This document shows positions 28,779-39,430 of a stretch of 43,314 bases of DNA, piece after piece. Positions within the stretch are counted from its first letter, which is position 1. Each line of letters begins with the position of its first letter. Source of the DNA: an uncultured Ectothiorhodospiraceae bacterium. GTDB lineage: Bacteria; Pseudomonadota; Gammaproteobacteria; CAMYNG01. Both the position numbers and the translations under genes were made by a program. The notes under the pieces are model-generated. The model was given only the letters and a program-made list of their open reading frames with translations, had not been told where the DNA came from and ran no database searches. The stretch covers positions 1 to 43,314 of the forward strand of contig CAMYNG010000008.1 in the NCBI GenBank assembly GCA_947259765.1, given 5' to 3'.

Positions 28779-29117
28779 TTATTCTTTGTTAGCGACTTTG
28801 ATGGAACCTTTGGGTAACACCGTGGAGATGGCTTGCTTTTGCATGCGCATTTCAACACCGTCTGCGACCTGCACAGTCAGATATTGCTCACTTACGTCGG
28901 TGATCGTGCCCAGTATTCCACCCGAGGTCACAACTTCATCTCCCTTGGACAGGGCCTCGACCAGCTTGCGATGCTCCTTGGCGCGCTTCTGCTGCGGACG
29001 GATGAGCAGAAAGTAGAAAATGACCACCATACCGATGAGGAACACGATCCCCATTGGATCGCCGCCTGCTCCGGCAGGTGCCGCTTCCGCGTATGCGTTG
29101 GAAATAAAGAAATCCAT
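28779..29117 (-). CDS. yajC: Sec translocon accessory subunit YajC
   Basis: A 112-residue membrane protein of the SecDF-YajC complex. It has a short Ala/Gly-rich N-terminus (NAYAEAAPAGAGGDP), one transmembrane helix (about 22-41, MGIVFLIGMVVIFYFLLIRPQ) and the family motif RPQQKRAKEHRKLVEALSKG followed by GDEVVTSGGILG. It lies between tgt and secDF, the usual order. Confidence 0.96.
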   Translation of the reverse strand: MDFFISNAYAEAAPAGAGGDPMGIVFLIGMVVIFYFLLIRPQQKRAKEHRKLVEALSKGDEVVTSGGILGTITDVSEQYLTVQVADGVEMRMQKQAISTVLPKGSIKVANKE

Positions 29118-29178
29118 TAGAAGTACCCTTTTTGTTCAATCTAAATCCGGCCAGAAATTGGCAACACATTGCTGCAGG

Positions 29179-29205
29179 CCGGCTCGCCCCCCGTCGGGGC
29201 GCCGG
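29179..29205 (-). other. GC-rich hairpin just after tgt
   Basis: On the minus strand CCGGC-GCCCC and GGGGC-(GA)-GCCGG form a ten-pair stem with a GACGG loop, beginning 3 bases after the tgt stop codon. No T-run follows, so it is not a standard intrinsic terminator. It may protect the tgt 3' end or tune expression of yajC. Confidence 0.45.
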
Positions 29206-29207
29206 TA

Positions 29208-30371
<1,164 letters not shown>

Positions 30372-30442
30372 TTAATCTCAGATTAGGGGATGCCCTGGGG
30401 AACCGGGAAACTCCCACCGCACTGTCATTCCTAGACACTCGT

Positions 30443-30462
30443 CCCCTAGTACCTAGTCCCTG
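30443..30462 (-). repeat. Short repeat copy 1, overlapping the queA stop
   Basis: The minus strand reads CAGGGACTAGGTACTAGGGG. It matches the copy at 31718-31737 at 16 of 20 positions, with all differences T/G exchanges. It contains the last codons and the stop of queA. Confidence 0.5.
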
Positions 30463-31480
30463 TGTTTATAAGCATGGCATCGCCGTAACTGAAGAAACGA
30501 TAGCATTTGCTCACCGCATGCCGGTAGGCTGCAAGCGTATGCTCGTAACCGCCAAATGCACACACCAGCATAAGCAAGGTGGACTCTGGCAGATGAAAAT
30601 TGGTGAGCAGAGCGTCCACCACCTTAAACTCGTAACCCGGATAGATAAAAATATCGGTCTCGCCCGTAAACGGGCGCAAGCTACCCGAACGCGCAGCGGT
30701 TTCCAGACAGCGTACCGAGGTGGTTCCGACAGCAATAACTTTACCGCCACGTGCTCGTGTTGCCGCAACCTGCTCACACACCGTGTCCGAGACATCAATC
30801 CACTCGCTGTGCATAGTGTGCTCGCGTATTTCATCGACTCTGACCGGTTGAAAGGTTCCCGCACCCACGTGCAGGGTTACCCAGGTCTGCTCGATTCCCA
30901 GCGCGCGCAGCTTATCCAGCAATGCCTGATCAAAATGCAGACCCGCGGTGGGTGCGGCGACGGCACCAGCGTGACGCGCATAGACAGTTTGATAGCGGTC
31001 CTGATCACGCTCATTGTCAGCTCGATCAATATAAGGCGGCAGCGGCATATGACCATGCTGTTCCAATAACTTAACCACCGGTGTATCGCCGGCGCAAAAC
31101 AGCCGAAAAAGATCGCCCTCGCGGTCCAGCACATCAACCTTGATGTTGTTTTGCAGATGCAGTTTCGTTCCCGGGCCGGGTGATTTGCTCGCACGGACCT
31201 GGGCCAGGAAGGTGTGCTCATCGAGTATGCGCTCTACCAGCACCTCTATCTTGCCGCCGCTTGCCTTGTTGCCGAACAATCTCGCCGGGATAACACGGGT
31301 GTCATTCATTACCAGCAGGTCGCCCGGAGATAACAAGTCCTGCAAGTCTTCGAACTGCCGGTCTTGCAGTGCGCCGGTCCGCGAATCCATCACCAGCAAA
31401 CGACTGGCGGTACGTTCCGGCGCGGGATATTGGGCAATCAACTCAGCGGGTAATTCAAACTGAAAATCCTGGCGTCGCAT
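30446..31480 (-). CDS. queA: S-adenosylmethionine:tRNA ribosyltransferase-isomerase QueA
   Basis: A 344-residue enzyme that converts preQ1-tRNA to epoxyqueuosine-tRNA using SAM. Motifs include [20 protein letters not shown] at the start, [39 protein letters not shown] and the C-terminal [14 protein letters not shown] 31480 matches the family start; the open frame upstream to 31606 is unrelated. The protein ends TGTRY inside a short intergenic repeat and is about 12 residues shorter than E. coli QueA (356), so its last residues look replaced. No good ribosome site precedes the ATG. Confidence 0.95.
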   Translation of the reverse strand: MRRQDFQFELPAELIAQYPAPERTASRLLVMDSRTGALQDRQFEDLQDLLSPGDLLVMNDTRVIPARLFGNKASGGKIEVLVERILDEHTFLAQVRASKSPGPGTKLHLQNNIKVDVLDREGDLFRLFCAGDTPVVKLLEQHGHMPLPPYIDRADNERDQDRYQTVYARHAGAVAAPTAGLHFDQALLDKLRALGIEQTWVTLHVGAGTFQPVRVDEIREHTMHSEWIDVSDTVCEQVAATRARGGKVIAVGTTSVRCLETAARSGSLRPFTGETDIFIYPGYEFKVVDALLTNFHLPESTLLMLVCAFGGYEHTLAAYRHAVSKCYRFFSYGDAMLINTGTRY

Positions 31481-31559
31481 GGGGGGAGAAGAGTAGCAGA
31501 CTCGTCGGGCAAATTCGGGATTTTTCGAGGATACACAGCATGTGACCGAGGTTTCGACC

Positions 31560-31588
31560 TTGCTCACGGACATGCTTTTCCCGATAAT
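31560..31588 (+). promoter_or_regulatory. Candidate promoter for tRNA-Leu
   Basis: TTGCTC (31560-31565) and GATAAT (31583-31588) are spaced by 17 bases and lie 37 bases upstream of the tRNA. The leader between them and the tRNA can form a GGTAT/ATACC hairpin. Confidence 0.5.
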
Positions 31589-31625
31589 AGCGGCCCCGGT
31601 ATTCACCGATACCGCTATGTACTAT

Positions 31626-31710
31626 GGCCGAGTGGTGGAACTGGTAGACACGCAGCACTCAAAATGCTGTGCCTTCGGGCGTGTCGGTTCGACTCCGACC
31701 TCGGCTACCA
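31626..31710 (+). tRNA. tRNA-Leu (anticodon CAA)
   Basis: An 85-base tRNA with encoded CCA. The acceptor GGCCGAG pairs with CTCGGCT (one G-U pair at the end). The anticodon stem CAGCA/TGCTG holds the loop CTCAAAA, giving anticodon CAA (codon UUG). A long variable arm (TGCCTTCGGGCGT) and the T arm GTCGG-TTCGACT-CCGAC confirm a class II leucine tRNA. It is on the plus strand between minus-strand queA and pgi. Confidence 0.96.
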
Positions 31711-31717
31711 TTAAAAG

Positions 31718-31737
31718 CAGGGACGAGTTACGAGGTG
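31718..31737 (+). repeat. Short repeat copy 2, after tRNA-Leu
   Basis: The plus strand reads CAGGGACGAGTTACGAGGTG, 16 of 20 identical to the minus-strand copy at 30443-30462. It begins 8 bases after the tRNA-Leu CCA end. The G-rich continuation (CTAGGACCGAG) resembles further half-units. Confidence 0.5.
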
Positions 31738-31839
31738 CTAGGACCGAGTAACAGAAATTCCGGTTTCAACATGTTGTTTCGCCTAAAACGCTCGCACTGG
31801 GTTGGGGCAAACCGCAAAACAAGTTCCCTTGGAATGATC

Positions 31840-33495
31840 CTATTTTCGACTTTTCTTGTAGTAGTTGATTAACCCGTTAGTCGAGCTGTCGTGCGAGGTG
31901 ACTTTTTTGTTGTCATCAAGTTCCGGCAAGATCTGGTTTGCCAATTGCTTGCCGAGTTCCACGCCCCACTGATCGAAGGAGTTAATGTTCCAGATCACGC
32001 CCTGGACAAAAATTTTGTGTTCATACAGGGCAATCAGGCGACCCAGCGTCGCAGGTGTCAAGGCTTTGTAAACCAGCATGTTGCTGGGGCGGTTGCCGTT
32101 AAACACTTTATAAGGTAGTAGTTTGGCCTGGTCTTCTTCTGGCATGCCGGCAGCCTCGAGTTCTTCGCGTACTTCGGCCTCATTTTTTCCCCGCATCAGG
32201 GCCTCGGCTTGCGCGAATGCGCTGGCAACCAACATATGATGATGTTGGGGCACGGTCGGAAAACTTTCGATGGGAACGATCATGTCCACCGGAATCAACG
32301 GCGTGCCCTGGTGAATGAGCTGGTAAAACGCATGCTGGCCGTTAATGCCGGGTTCGCCAAAAATTACCGGGCCGGTGGCATAGTCAACCGGCCTCCCCTG
32401 CCGATCAACCGACTTGCCGTTGCTTTCCATATCCGCTTGCTGCAAATAGGCCGGAAGTCGATGCAGACGCTGATCATAGGGCAACACCGCCTGTGTCTGG
32501 CAGGAAAAGAAATTGACGTACCAGATTCCCAGCAGAGCCAGTGTGACGGGTAAATTTTCATGCAACGGTGCGCTGCGAAAATGCTCGTCCATTTCGTAGG
32601 CACCGTGCAGCATCGACTCGAAGTTATCCATGCCGATGGACAGCGCAATAGACAAGCCGACTGCCGACCAGAGCGAGTAACGACCACCGACCCAGTCCCA
32701 CATGGGAAACACGTTTTGCGGATCGATTCCGTATTCCCGCGCCGCGCTTACATTGTTGGTCACTGCGACGACGTGGTTCGCCAGGACCTCCGCTCCCGGC
32801 GCACTCCGCAAAATCCATTCGCGCGCCGTATTCGCGTTGATGCGTGTTTCCGGTGTGGTAAAACTTTTGGAGACAATGATGAACAAGGTCGTACGTGGAT
32901 CGAGTTGTGTGAGCACGTCGGAAATCTGACTTTCGTCAACGTTGGAGACGAAATGCACACGGGGCTGTTCCGCCGTAAACGGGCGCAAGGCCTGGGTGAC
33001 CATAACCGGCCCGAGATCAGAACCGCCGATACCGATGTTTACCACGTCCGTAATGCGATCGTCGGTATATCCACGCCATTCACCGGACCGCACGGCATCG
33101 GAAAAATCGCGCATCTTCTGCAGCACCTCGCGGACCTCCGGCATGACGTCGTTCCCTTCCGCCTCGAATGAACCGGATCCACGGTGCCGTAATGCCACAT
33201 GCAACACCGAGCGTTGCTCGGTACTATTTATGCTCGCACCATTGAACATACGCTCAATCCAGGCGGGCACGTCGGCCTGCTCGGCCAGATCGCGAAGCAA
33301 TTCCAGGGTTTTTGCTGTGACCCGGTTTTTTGAATAGTCCAGCAGGATGTCTTTAAACTGCAGCGATAAATGCTCAAAGCGCTGTTTATCCTCGGCAAAA
33401 AACTCGCGCATGCCAACATTCGCCATTTCCCCGTAGTGCTCCTGTAGTGCGCGCCACGCCGGAGAATGTTGCAGATTTGGTGTCTGAGTTGTCAT
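31840..33495 (-). CDS. pgi: Glucose-6-phosphate isomerase
   Basis: A 551-residue glycolytic and gluconeogenic enzyme. The signature segments DYSKNRVTAKTLELL, GIGGSDLGPVMVTQAL, SKSFTTPETRINA, GGRYSLWSAVGLSIAL and the active-site region GEPGINGQHAFYQLIHQG are present. The C-terminus ends in NGLINYYKKSRK. ATG 33495 was chosen because GGGA lies 6 bases upstream; an ATG at 33507 has no such site. It is divergent from ppc. Confidence 0.96.
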   Translation of the reverse strand: MTTQTPNLQHSPAWRALQEHYGEMANVGMREFFAEDKQRFEHLSLQFKDILLDYSKNRVTAKTLELLRDLAEQADVPAWIERMFNGASINSTEQRSVLHVALRHRGSGSFEAEGNDVMPEVREVLQKMRDFSDAVRSGEWRGYTDDRITDVVNIGIGGSDLGPVMVTQALRPFTAEQPRVHFVSNVDESQISDVLTQLDPRTTLFIIVSKSFTTPETRINANTAREWILRSAPGAEVLANHVVAVTNNVSAAREYGIDPQNVFPMWDWVGGRYSLWSAVGLSIALSIGMDNFESMLHGAYEMDEHFRSAPLHENLPVTLALLGIWYVNFFSCQTQAVLPYDQRLHRLPAYLQQADMESNGKSVDRQGRPVDYATGPVIFGEPGINGQHAFYQLIHQGTPLIPVDMIVPIESFPTVPQHHHMLVASAFAQAEALMRGKNEAEVREELEAAGMPEEDQAKLLPYKVFNGNRPSNMLVYKALTPATLGRLIALYEHKIFVQGVIWNINSFDQWGVELGKQLANQILPELDDNKKVTSHDSSTNGLINYYKKSRK

Positions 33496-33674
33496 TTTAT
33501 TTCCCATAGCAGAGCTAGAACCGGCCTAAAGCGGCAAACGGCGCCGGCTAGATGTCTGTCGATTATGTCGCGCCGTGCACGGACACACAATCTCTCATCC
33601 AGTCAGCGCCCTTTGAAATCCCTTGCACTGGCTTCCCTCAACTGTCAAGAGGCGCAACTGGCCGCGCTTCGAGG

Positions 33675-33680
33675 TATAAT
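33675..33680 (+). promoter_or_regulatory. -10 element of the ppc promoter
   Basis: A consensus TATAAT lies 34 bases upstream of the ppc ATG. No convincing -35 sits 16-18 bases before it (the region reads GGCGCAA), so the promoter may need an activator. Confidence 0.45.
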
Positions 33681-33713
33681 GGCCCGCCCAAAACGCTAAC
33701 CAGGTCTTTTTTC

Positions 33714-36557
33714 ATGAGCGCAGAAGTGCAACAGCTCAAACCTACATCCCCACGTAGTACGCGCCCGCAGACACAAGACACGCAGCTGCGCTCGCGGGTT
33801 AAATTGTTCGGCAACATCCTCGGCCGGATCCTGCACGAGCACGCCGGCAGCCGCGTTTTTGCTGCGGTCGAGACCTTGCGCAAAGGACATATTAGTCTGC
33901 GCAAACAGGATGACACGAAAAAGCGCCGCCAACTCGTCAAACTGGTAGAAAACCTGGACGCCGAAGCCCTGGTCCACGTCGTGCGTGCATTCAGTATTTA
34001 CTTCAGCCTTGTCAACATTGCCGAAGAAGCGTTTGAACACCAACGACGCCGGCGCGAGGTGCGCAAAAGCGGCACACTCTGGCGTGGCTCGTTCGATGCA
34101 ACCTTTCGTCAAATGCATGAAGAAGGCATCAGTGCGGAGCAGTGCCAACAATTACTGAATCAAGTACAGTACATTCCGGTCATGACGGCCCACCCCACCG
34201 AGGCCAGACGTCGCACCATCATGGAAGCCTTGCGGCGGATTTTTGTTACCAGCGAAAAACTCAACGACAGCCGAATCGGTAAAATCGAAAAAGCGGAAAC
34301 AATCGCGACCCTCGAGCGTCAAATTCAACTCCTTTACAAAACTGACGAAGTGCGCGTCCACCGCCCCGGCGTACTCGCTGAGGTCAAGAACGGTCTGTAT
34401 TATTTTCGCGAGTGTCTGTTTCAAGCCGTCCCGGTTACCTACCGGAATCTAGAAAAGGCCATCCAACGTACCTATGGAAGTGACGCCGAAAGCCCGCCAA
34501 TCCAAATACCCAGTCTAATCCGCTTTGGCTCCTGGATGGGTGGTGATCGTGATGGCAACCCCAACGTAAAGCCGGAAACAACGGCAACGACCTTGCGCAT
34601 GCAATCTCGTGAAATTCTGGTTGAATATGCAAAACGCCTGGACCTGCTGCGCCGCACGCTGACACATTCAAGCCAGCTCTGCACGCCCACGACTGAATTT
34701 CAGGATTCACTGGAAAACGATCTCTACGCGGTACCCCAGGTATTTGCAAACAACCCGGAGCAGTATTCCGAGGAGCCTTATCGCCGCAAGCTGACTATCA
34801 TGCTTTGCCGGGTCCGAGATAATCTCAATGCGGTAAGGACTCGAATCGAAGGTGGAAAACCCGAAGCACATTATGGTTTTCGTGATGAACACGAGTTTTT
34901 GCAAGACCTGTACCTTATACGCGACTCGTTACACAGCCATGGCGACGCCAATGTGGCTAACGGTGAACTCCAGGATTTAATTCGCTTGGTGGAAACATTC
35001 GGTTTCTTCCTTGCTCAACTGGACATCCGCCAGGAATCCACCATCCATTCCGACACGGTCGGCGAACTCTTAAGCCAACTGCACGGCATTAACTATACCG
35101 CTCTCGACGAGGAAGCCCGCATTGAGACGCTGGCAAAACTGGTTGCCGGCGAAGCTCCTTCCAGTTTCGACAAGTCCGGCCTACAGGACATGAGCCGCGA
35201 GACCGTTGAAGTGTTTGCAACCATGGCGGCAATGCGTGAGGAAGTCAGCCCCCAGGCATTTGGCAATTACGTCATCTCAATGACCCATGCTGCCAGTCAC
35301 GTCATGGAGGTCATGTACCTGGCCTGGCTTCATCGCCTGGCGGGCCACCAAGGTGAAGATTGGTTTTGTCATGTACGCGTTTCGCCGCTGTTCGAAACCA
35401 TTGAAGACCTGACCCATATTGAACCGGTCATGTCGCAATTGCTGGACAATCCGACCTACATGAGCCTGCTGCGCGCATCGGGAAACCTGCAGGAAGTCAT
35501 GCTGGGCTACTCCGACTCCTGCAAGGATGGCGGAATCCTCGCCTCGGCCTGGAGCCTATACCAGGCGCAGACCCGTATTACCCGTTTGACGCGGGCGCGC
35601 GGCGTACGCTGCCGTCTGTTTCATGGCCGCGGTGGCACCGTTGGCCGCGGTGGCGGCCCGACTCACGAGGCCATCCTGTCGCAACCAGCCGGTTCTGTCG
35701 AAGGCGAAATCAAATTCACCGAACAAGGTGAGGTGCTGTCGTACAAATACAGTAACGCTGAAACAGCGGTGAACGAACTGGGCATGGGGGTAACCGGGCT
35801 GCTGATGGCCAGCCAGGGTTTGATCAGGGATGTCGAGGCAGACAATCCAGAATATCTGGAGATCATGGCCAGTCTTGCAGAAAGTGGCGAAACAGCCTAC
35901 CGCGATCTGACGGATGGGACCGAAGGTTTTCTCGACTACTTCTATGAGGCCACCCCGGTGAGCGAAATCGGCTTACTGAATATTGGCTCACGGCCATCAC
36001 ATCGTAAAAAATCCGACCGTTCCAAGTCCTCCGTGCGCGCTATCGCCTGGGTGTTCGGCTGGGCACAGTCGCGTCATACCCTACCCGCCTGGTACGGCGT
36101 GGGATACGCACTACAGCAAATTTGCGAAACGTCGCCAAACTGTACGAGCAAGATGCAACAAATGTACGAGAACTGGCCATTTTTCCGCGCCCTGCTGAGC
36201 AATATGCAGATGGCGTTGGAGAAAGCGGATATGGCCATTGCACAGAACTACGCCGGGCTGTGTGAGAACCCCAGGTATGGTGAATCAGTATTTAACAAAA
36301 TCAGCACGGAGTACGAACAAACCGTCAGTGGTGTACTGCGCGTCGCACGGTTGCAGTATTTGATGGAGGAAACCCCACAACTGGCCTTGTCGCTGCAACG
36401 TAGGAGCCCCTATCTTGATCCGCTTAATCTTATTCAGCTCACGCTGATAAAACGCTATCGCGACGACAGCGTCGATGAAGAAGAACGCTTGGGTTGGCTG
36501 GACCCGCTGCTGCGCTCGATTAACGCCATTGCCGCGGGTATGCGAAATACGGGATAA
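33714..36557 (+). CDS. ppc: Phosphoenolpyruvate carboxylase
   Basis: A 947-residue enzyme that carboxylates PEP to oxaloacetate to refill the TCA cycle. Visible motifs are VMTAHPTEARRRTIMEAL with the catalytic His, GSWMGGDRDGNPNVKPE, YSDSCKDGGILAS, FHGRGGTVGRGGGPTHEAIL and the C-terminal ...INAIAAGMRNTG, the usual NTG end. ATG 33714 starts MSAEVQQLK and follows the -10 element; the frame is open back to 33552, but that part lies across the promoter. The gene converges on panD with 3 bases between the stop codons. Confidence 0.96.
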   Translation: MSAEVQQLKPTSPRSTRPQTQDTQLRSRVKLFGNILGRILHEHAGSRVFAAVETLRKGHISLRKQDDTKKRRQLVKLVENLDAEALVHVVRAFSIYFSLVNIAEEAFEHQRRRREVRKSGTLWRGSFDATFRQMHEEGISAEQCQQLLNQVQYIPVMTAHPTEARRRTIMEALRRIFVTSEKLNDSRIGKIEKAETIATLERQIQLLYKTDEVRVHRPGVLAEVKNGLYYFRECLFQAVPVTYRNLEKAIQRTYGSDAESPPIQIPSLIRFGSWMGGDRDGNPNVKPETTATTLRMQSREILVEYAKRLDLLRRTLTHSSQLCTPTTEFQDSLENDLYAVPQVFANNPEQYSEEPYRRKLTIMLCRVRDNLNAVRTRIEGGKPEAHYGFRDEHEFLQDLYLIRDSLHSHGDANVANGELQDLIRLVETFGFFLAQLDIRQESTIHSDTVGELLSQLHGINYTALDEEARIETLAKLVAGEAPSSFDKSGLQDMSRETVEVFATMAAMREEVSPQAFGNYVISMTHAASHVMEVMYLAWLHRLAGHQGEDWFCHVRVSPLFETIEDLTHIEPVMSQLLDNPTYMSLLRASGNLQEVMLGYSDSCKDGGILASAWSLYQAQTRITRLTRARGVRCRLFHGRGGTVGRGGGPTHEAILSQPAGSVEGEIKFTEQGEVLSYKYSNAETAVNELGMGVTGLLMASQGLIRDVEADNPEYLEIMASLAESGETAYRDLTDGTEGFLDYFYEATPVSEIGLLNIGSRPSHRKKSDRSKSSVRAIAWVFGWAQSRHTLPAWYGVGYALQQICETSPNCTSKMQQMYENWPFFRALLSNMQMALEKADMAIAQNYAGLCENPRYGESVFNKISTEYEQTVSGVLRVARLQYLMEETPQLALSLQRRSPYLDPLNLIQLTLIKRYRDDSVDEEERLGWLDPLLRSINAIAAGMRNTG

Positions 36558-36560
36558 GCG

Positions 36561-36941
36561 TTAGGCGACCTGCACCGGAATGGTGTGTCGGGTGTGGGTG
36601 ATGTGATTGTCGGCATTAACGTAGACCAGAGTCGGCTTGTAATTAGCCATTTCCTGCTGGCTTAGTACGACATATGCGCAGATGATGACGATGTCACCGG
36701 GATCGGCGCAATGCGCAGCGGCACCGTTGACAGAAATGATTCCGGAACCTTCTTCGGCGCGAATCGCGTAGGTGGTAAAGCGTTCGCCGTTAGTGGCGTT
36801 GTAGATATGGATCTGCTCGTATTCGCGGATCCCGGCGGTATCCAGCAAGTGACCGTCAATCGCGCAGGAGCCCTCGTACTCAAGTTCCGAATGGGTAACC
36901 CGTGCGCGGTGAAGTTTGGCCTTAAGCATGTTGTACTGCAT
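36561..36941 (-). CDS. panD: Aspartate 1-decarboxylase
   Basis: A 126-residue pyruvoyl enzyme that makes beta-alanine for pantothenate. Self-cleavage occurs between G24 and S25 (EYEGSCAID), and the start [20 protein letters not shown] matches the family. [10 protein letters not shown] and [19 protein letters not shown] are also typical. ATG 36941 was chosen by homology; a further 16 codons upstream are open but unrelated. It is downstream of panC in a panB-panC-panD set. Confidence 0.96.
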   Translation of the reverse strand: MQYNMLKAKLHRARVTHSELEYEGSCAIDGHLLDTAGIREYEQIHIYNATNGERFTTYAIRAEEGSGIISVNGAAAHCADPGDIVIICAYVVLSQQEMANYKPTLVYVNADNHITHTRHTIPVQVA

Positions 36942-37052
36942 AACGTCGTGGGTCCCTGCATGCTGAAAACAGCACTGATTATACACCAAGACGACCGGCT
37001 GGCCGAGAGGAAAACCACCTTATTCCCAGTTAAACCTCTATTTTTCAGCAGG

Positions 37053-37904
37053 TTAAACTTTAATATTATCGATCAGGCGGGCCTCACCCAGCCACGCCGC
37101 TGCCAAGATTCGCAACTCCCCACCCCGCGCTGGCCCCTCGCGAAGATCAGTGGCATTGCGTACCGTTAAATATTCTGGTTTGAAACCCGCCTCAAGCAGT
37201 TGTTCCTCGGCACGCTGGAGCGCTGCCTGACGCTGAGAAGGGCGTGCGTGCAGACTATCGCGCAGCGCGATAAGTACGCGGTACAAAACGGGCGCCGCCT
37301 GGCGATCCGCGCTACTCAAATATGCGTTGCGGGAGCTCATGGCCAGACCGTCTGCTTCGCGTACCGTCTCGCCCACGATTATCTCAACAGGCAAATTGAG
37401 TTCCGTCACCATATGCTGCACAACACGCAATTGCTGGAAATCCTTTTCGCCGAATACAGCAATATCGGGCTGAATAATGTCGAACAACTTCTTCACCACT
37501 GTCACCACGCCCGCGAAATGACCGGGGCGGTGGGCACCCTCCATGTCGGCCGCAAGCGTACCCAAGCCGGGGACAGCAACAAGTGGCTCCGCGTCCCGCC
37601 CCAGGGGGTACATGTCCGTTTCCGTAGGCACAAACAAAACCGCGACACCCGCCTCCTCAAGCCGACGGGCATCCGCTTGCTGATCTCGCGGATAGGCGTC
37701 CAGATCCTCAGCACGATCAAACTGCAGGGGATTCACGAATACGCTGACAATGACTGCATCAGATTCCGCTAGCGCCTTGCGAACCAGAGCCATATGACCC
37801 GCATGCAGGCTACCCATGGTTGGTACAAAGCCTATGCGCCGACCTAGCGAATGCAACTCGTCCGCGTGCACGGCCATTGTGTCCACTGAATCCACGACAA
37901 ACAT
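37053..37904 (-). CDS. panC: Pantothenate synthetase
   Basis: A 283-residue enzyme that joins pantoate and beta-alanine with ATP. Nucleotidyl-transferase motifs are FVPTMGSLHAGHMALV with H34 and H37, VSVFVNPLQFD, VFGEKDFQQL and the SSRN (AMSSRNAYLS) motif. It follows panB by 21 bases and precedes panD by 111 bases; all three pantoate-branch enzymes are encoded together. Confidence 0.96.
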   Translation of the reverse strand: MFVVDSVDTMAVHADELHSLGRRIGFVPTMGSLHAGHMALVRKALAESDAVIVSVFVNPLQFDRAEDLDAYPRDQQADARRLEEAGVAVLFVPTETDMYPLGRDAEPLVAVPGLGTLAADMEGAHRPGHFAGVVTVVKKLFDIIQPDIAVFGEKDFQQLRVVQHMVTELNLPVEIIVGETVREADGLAMSSRNAYLSSADRQAAPVLYRVLIALRDSLHARPSQRQAALQRAEEQLLEAGFKPEYLTVRNATDLREGPARGGELRILAAAWLGEARLIDNIKV

Positions 37905-37925
37905 TGTTTTATAAGCCGACTGCGA

Positions 37926-38765
37926 TCACGAGAAACTGTGTTCCGAACCGGGAAAGCTTCCTTCCGTGACGGCTTTGACATAGGCGCGCAGTGCAGCCGG
38001 GATATCACTGGCGGTCGGATCGTTAGTCAGGAAATCCCTCGCGAAGCGCGGTCGATGGCCAGGAGTAATCCCCAGTAAATCATAGAGCACCAGAACCTGG
38101 CCGTCACAGTCAGGACCCGCACCGATGCCGATGGTGGGTACCGCCAGTGCTGCGGTGATGCGGGCTGCGAGTGACGCAGGAACGCACTCCATCAGGATAA
38201 TATCCGCGCCGGCTTTCTCCATCGCCTGAGCTTCGGCAAGTAAGGCATCGGCCATTTCGGGCTCACGACCCTGTACCCGGTAACCACCCAGCTTGTGAAT
38301 TGATTGCGGCTGCAAACCGATATGCCCGCAGACCGGAATGCCGTGCTGCGCCAGAGCTTCCACTACGGGCAGCACGTGCTGACCGCCTTCGAGCTTGACC
38401 ATATGCGCACCACCTTCCTGCATAAGTCGCGAGGCATTTTCCAACGCGGTATCCACGTCGCGAAAACTCATAAACGGCATATCGGCCACGACCAACATGC
38501 GACCAGAGGATCCGGCGACACAAGCCGTGTGATAGAGCACGTCTTCTATTGTAACGGGCACGGTGGTCTGTTGCCCCTGGATGACCATGCCCAGCGAGTC
38601 ACCCACGAGAACCACATGCACACCCGCGTCGTTCAGCTGTACCGCAAAACTGGCGTCATACGCGGTTAGCATGACAATTTTTTCGCCGTCCGCTTTCATG
38701 CCGCGCAGACGGGTTACCGTGACGGGAGATTCGGAGTTTGCGTTACTGGAGGGCGTGGTACTCAC
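37926..38765 (-). CDS. panB: 3-methyl-2-oxobutanoate hydroxymethyltransferase
   Basis: A 279-residue enzyme that makes ketopantoate from ketoisovalerate and methylene-tetrahydrofolate. It has MLTAYDASFAVQLNDAG, VGDSLGMVIQGQ with the metal-binding Asp, VADMPFMSF, VKLEGG and CGHIGLQPQS. The start is GTG at 38765, 12 bases after the deoxynucleoside kinase stop. The N-terminal 15 residues are Ser/Thr-rich and variable. Confidence 0.96.
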   Translation of the reverse strand: MSTTPSSNANSESPVTVTRLRGMKADGEKIVMLTAYDASFAVQLNDAGVHVVLVGDSLGMVIQGQQTTVPVTIEDVLYHTACVAGSSGRMLVVADMPFMSFRDVDTALENASRLMQEGGAHMVKLEGGQHVLPVVEALAQHGIPVCGHIGLQPQSIHKLGGYRVQGREPEMADALLAEAQAMEKAGADIILMECVPASLAARITAALAVPTIGIGAGPDCDGQVLVLYDLLGITPGHRPRFARDFLTNDPTASDIPAALRAYVKAVTEGSFPGSEHSFS

Positions 38766-38777
38766 GGTAGTTGCTCA

Positions 38778-39428
38778 CTAAAGCGCCAGCGGGGCGGGAT
38801 TGAAATAATGCCGCCCGCGACGCACCTTGCGGACGCGCTCAAGCAACTGCCGATAATCGTTTTCATTGGCAACAAAATCAATCTCCGATGCATTCACTAT
38901 TAACAACGGCGCTTCGGTGTAGTCATGAAAATAACGTGTATAACTTTCGGCCAATTTCTCAAGGTACGTACGCTCCATGCTACGTTCATACTGGCGCCCG
39001 CGTTGTGCAACACGTTTCAGTAAAACATCAACCGGTGCCTGTAAGTAAACCACCAAATCAGGCCGCGGCGCATCCACTGTTAGATGATTGTACACCTGCT
39101 CATAGAGATTGAACTCATCATCATCAAGCGTCAGGCGCGCAAACAGCCTATCCTTTTCCATGATGAAGTCCGCGACACGAACTGGCCGAAACATATCTGC
39201 CTGCCGCAGCTCCTGCATCTGTCTCGCTCTCTGAAAAAGAAAAAACAGCTGGGTCTGCAAAGCGGCCGAGCGCGGCTCATTATAAAAGCGCTCCAGAAAC
39301 GGATTCTCATCGGCGCCCTCAAGCAACAAATCCGAGCCAAAACTGTCGGCGAGTCGACGTGCCAGCGATGTTTTGCCAACACCAATTGGACCTTCAACGA
39401 CAATAAATCCCGGATATCCCGCGCTCAT
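38778..39428 (-). CDS. Deoxynucleoside kinase family protein
   Basis: A 216-residue dNK/dGK-dCK-like kinase. The P-loop GPIGVGKT is at 13-20, an ExNPF segment (EGADENPFLERFY) contacts the nucleoside, and ERSMERTYLEKLAESY supplies the lid arginines. Which deoxynucleoside is used cannot be told. It sits between folK and panB with gaps of 2 and 12 bases, a frequent arrangement in proteobacteria, so it is part of the same operon. Confidence 0.9.
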   Translation of the reverse strand: MSAGYPGFIVVEGPIGVGKTSLARRLADSFGSDLLLEGADENPFLERFYNEPRSAALQTQLFFLFQRARQMQELRQADMFRPVRVADFIMEKDRLFARLTLDDDEFNLYEQVYNHLTVDAPRPDLVVYLQAPVDVLLKRVAQRGRQYERSMERTYLEKLAESYTRYFHDYTEAPLLIVNASEIDFVANENDYRQLLERVRKVRRGRHYFNPAPLAL

Positions 39429-39430
39429 AC

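Noticed and set aside
30518-31069. 183-codon plus-strand frame opposite queA
   Set aside because: Antisense to queA and no family resemblance.
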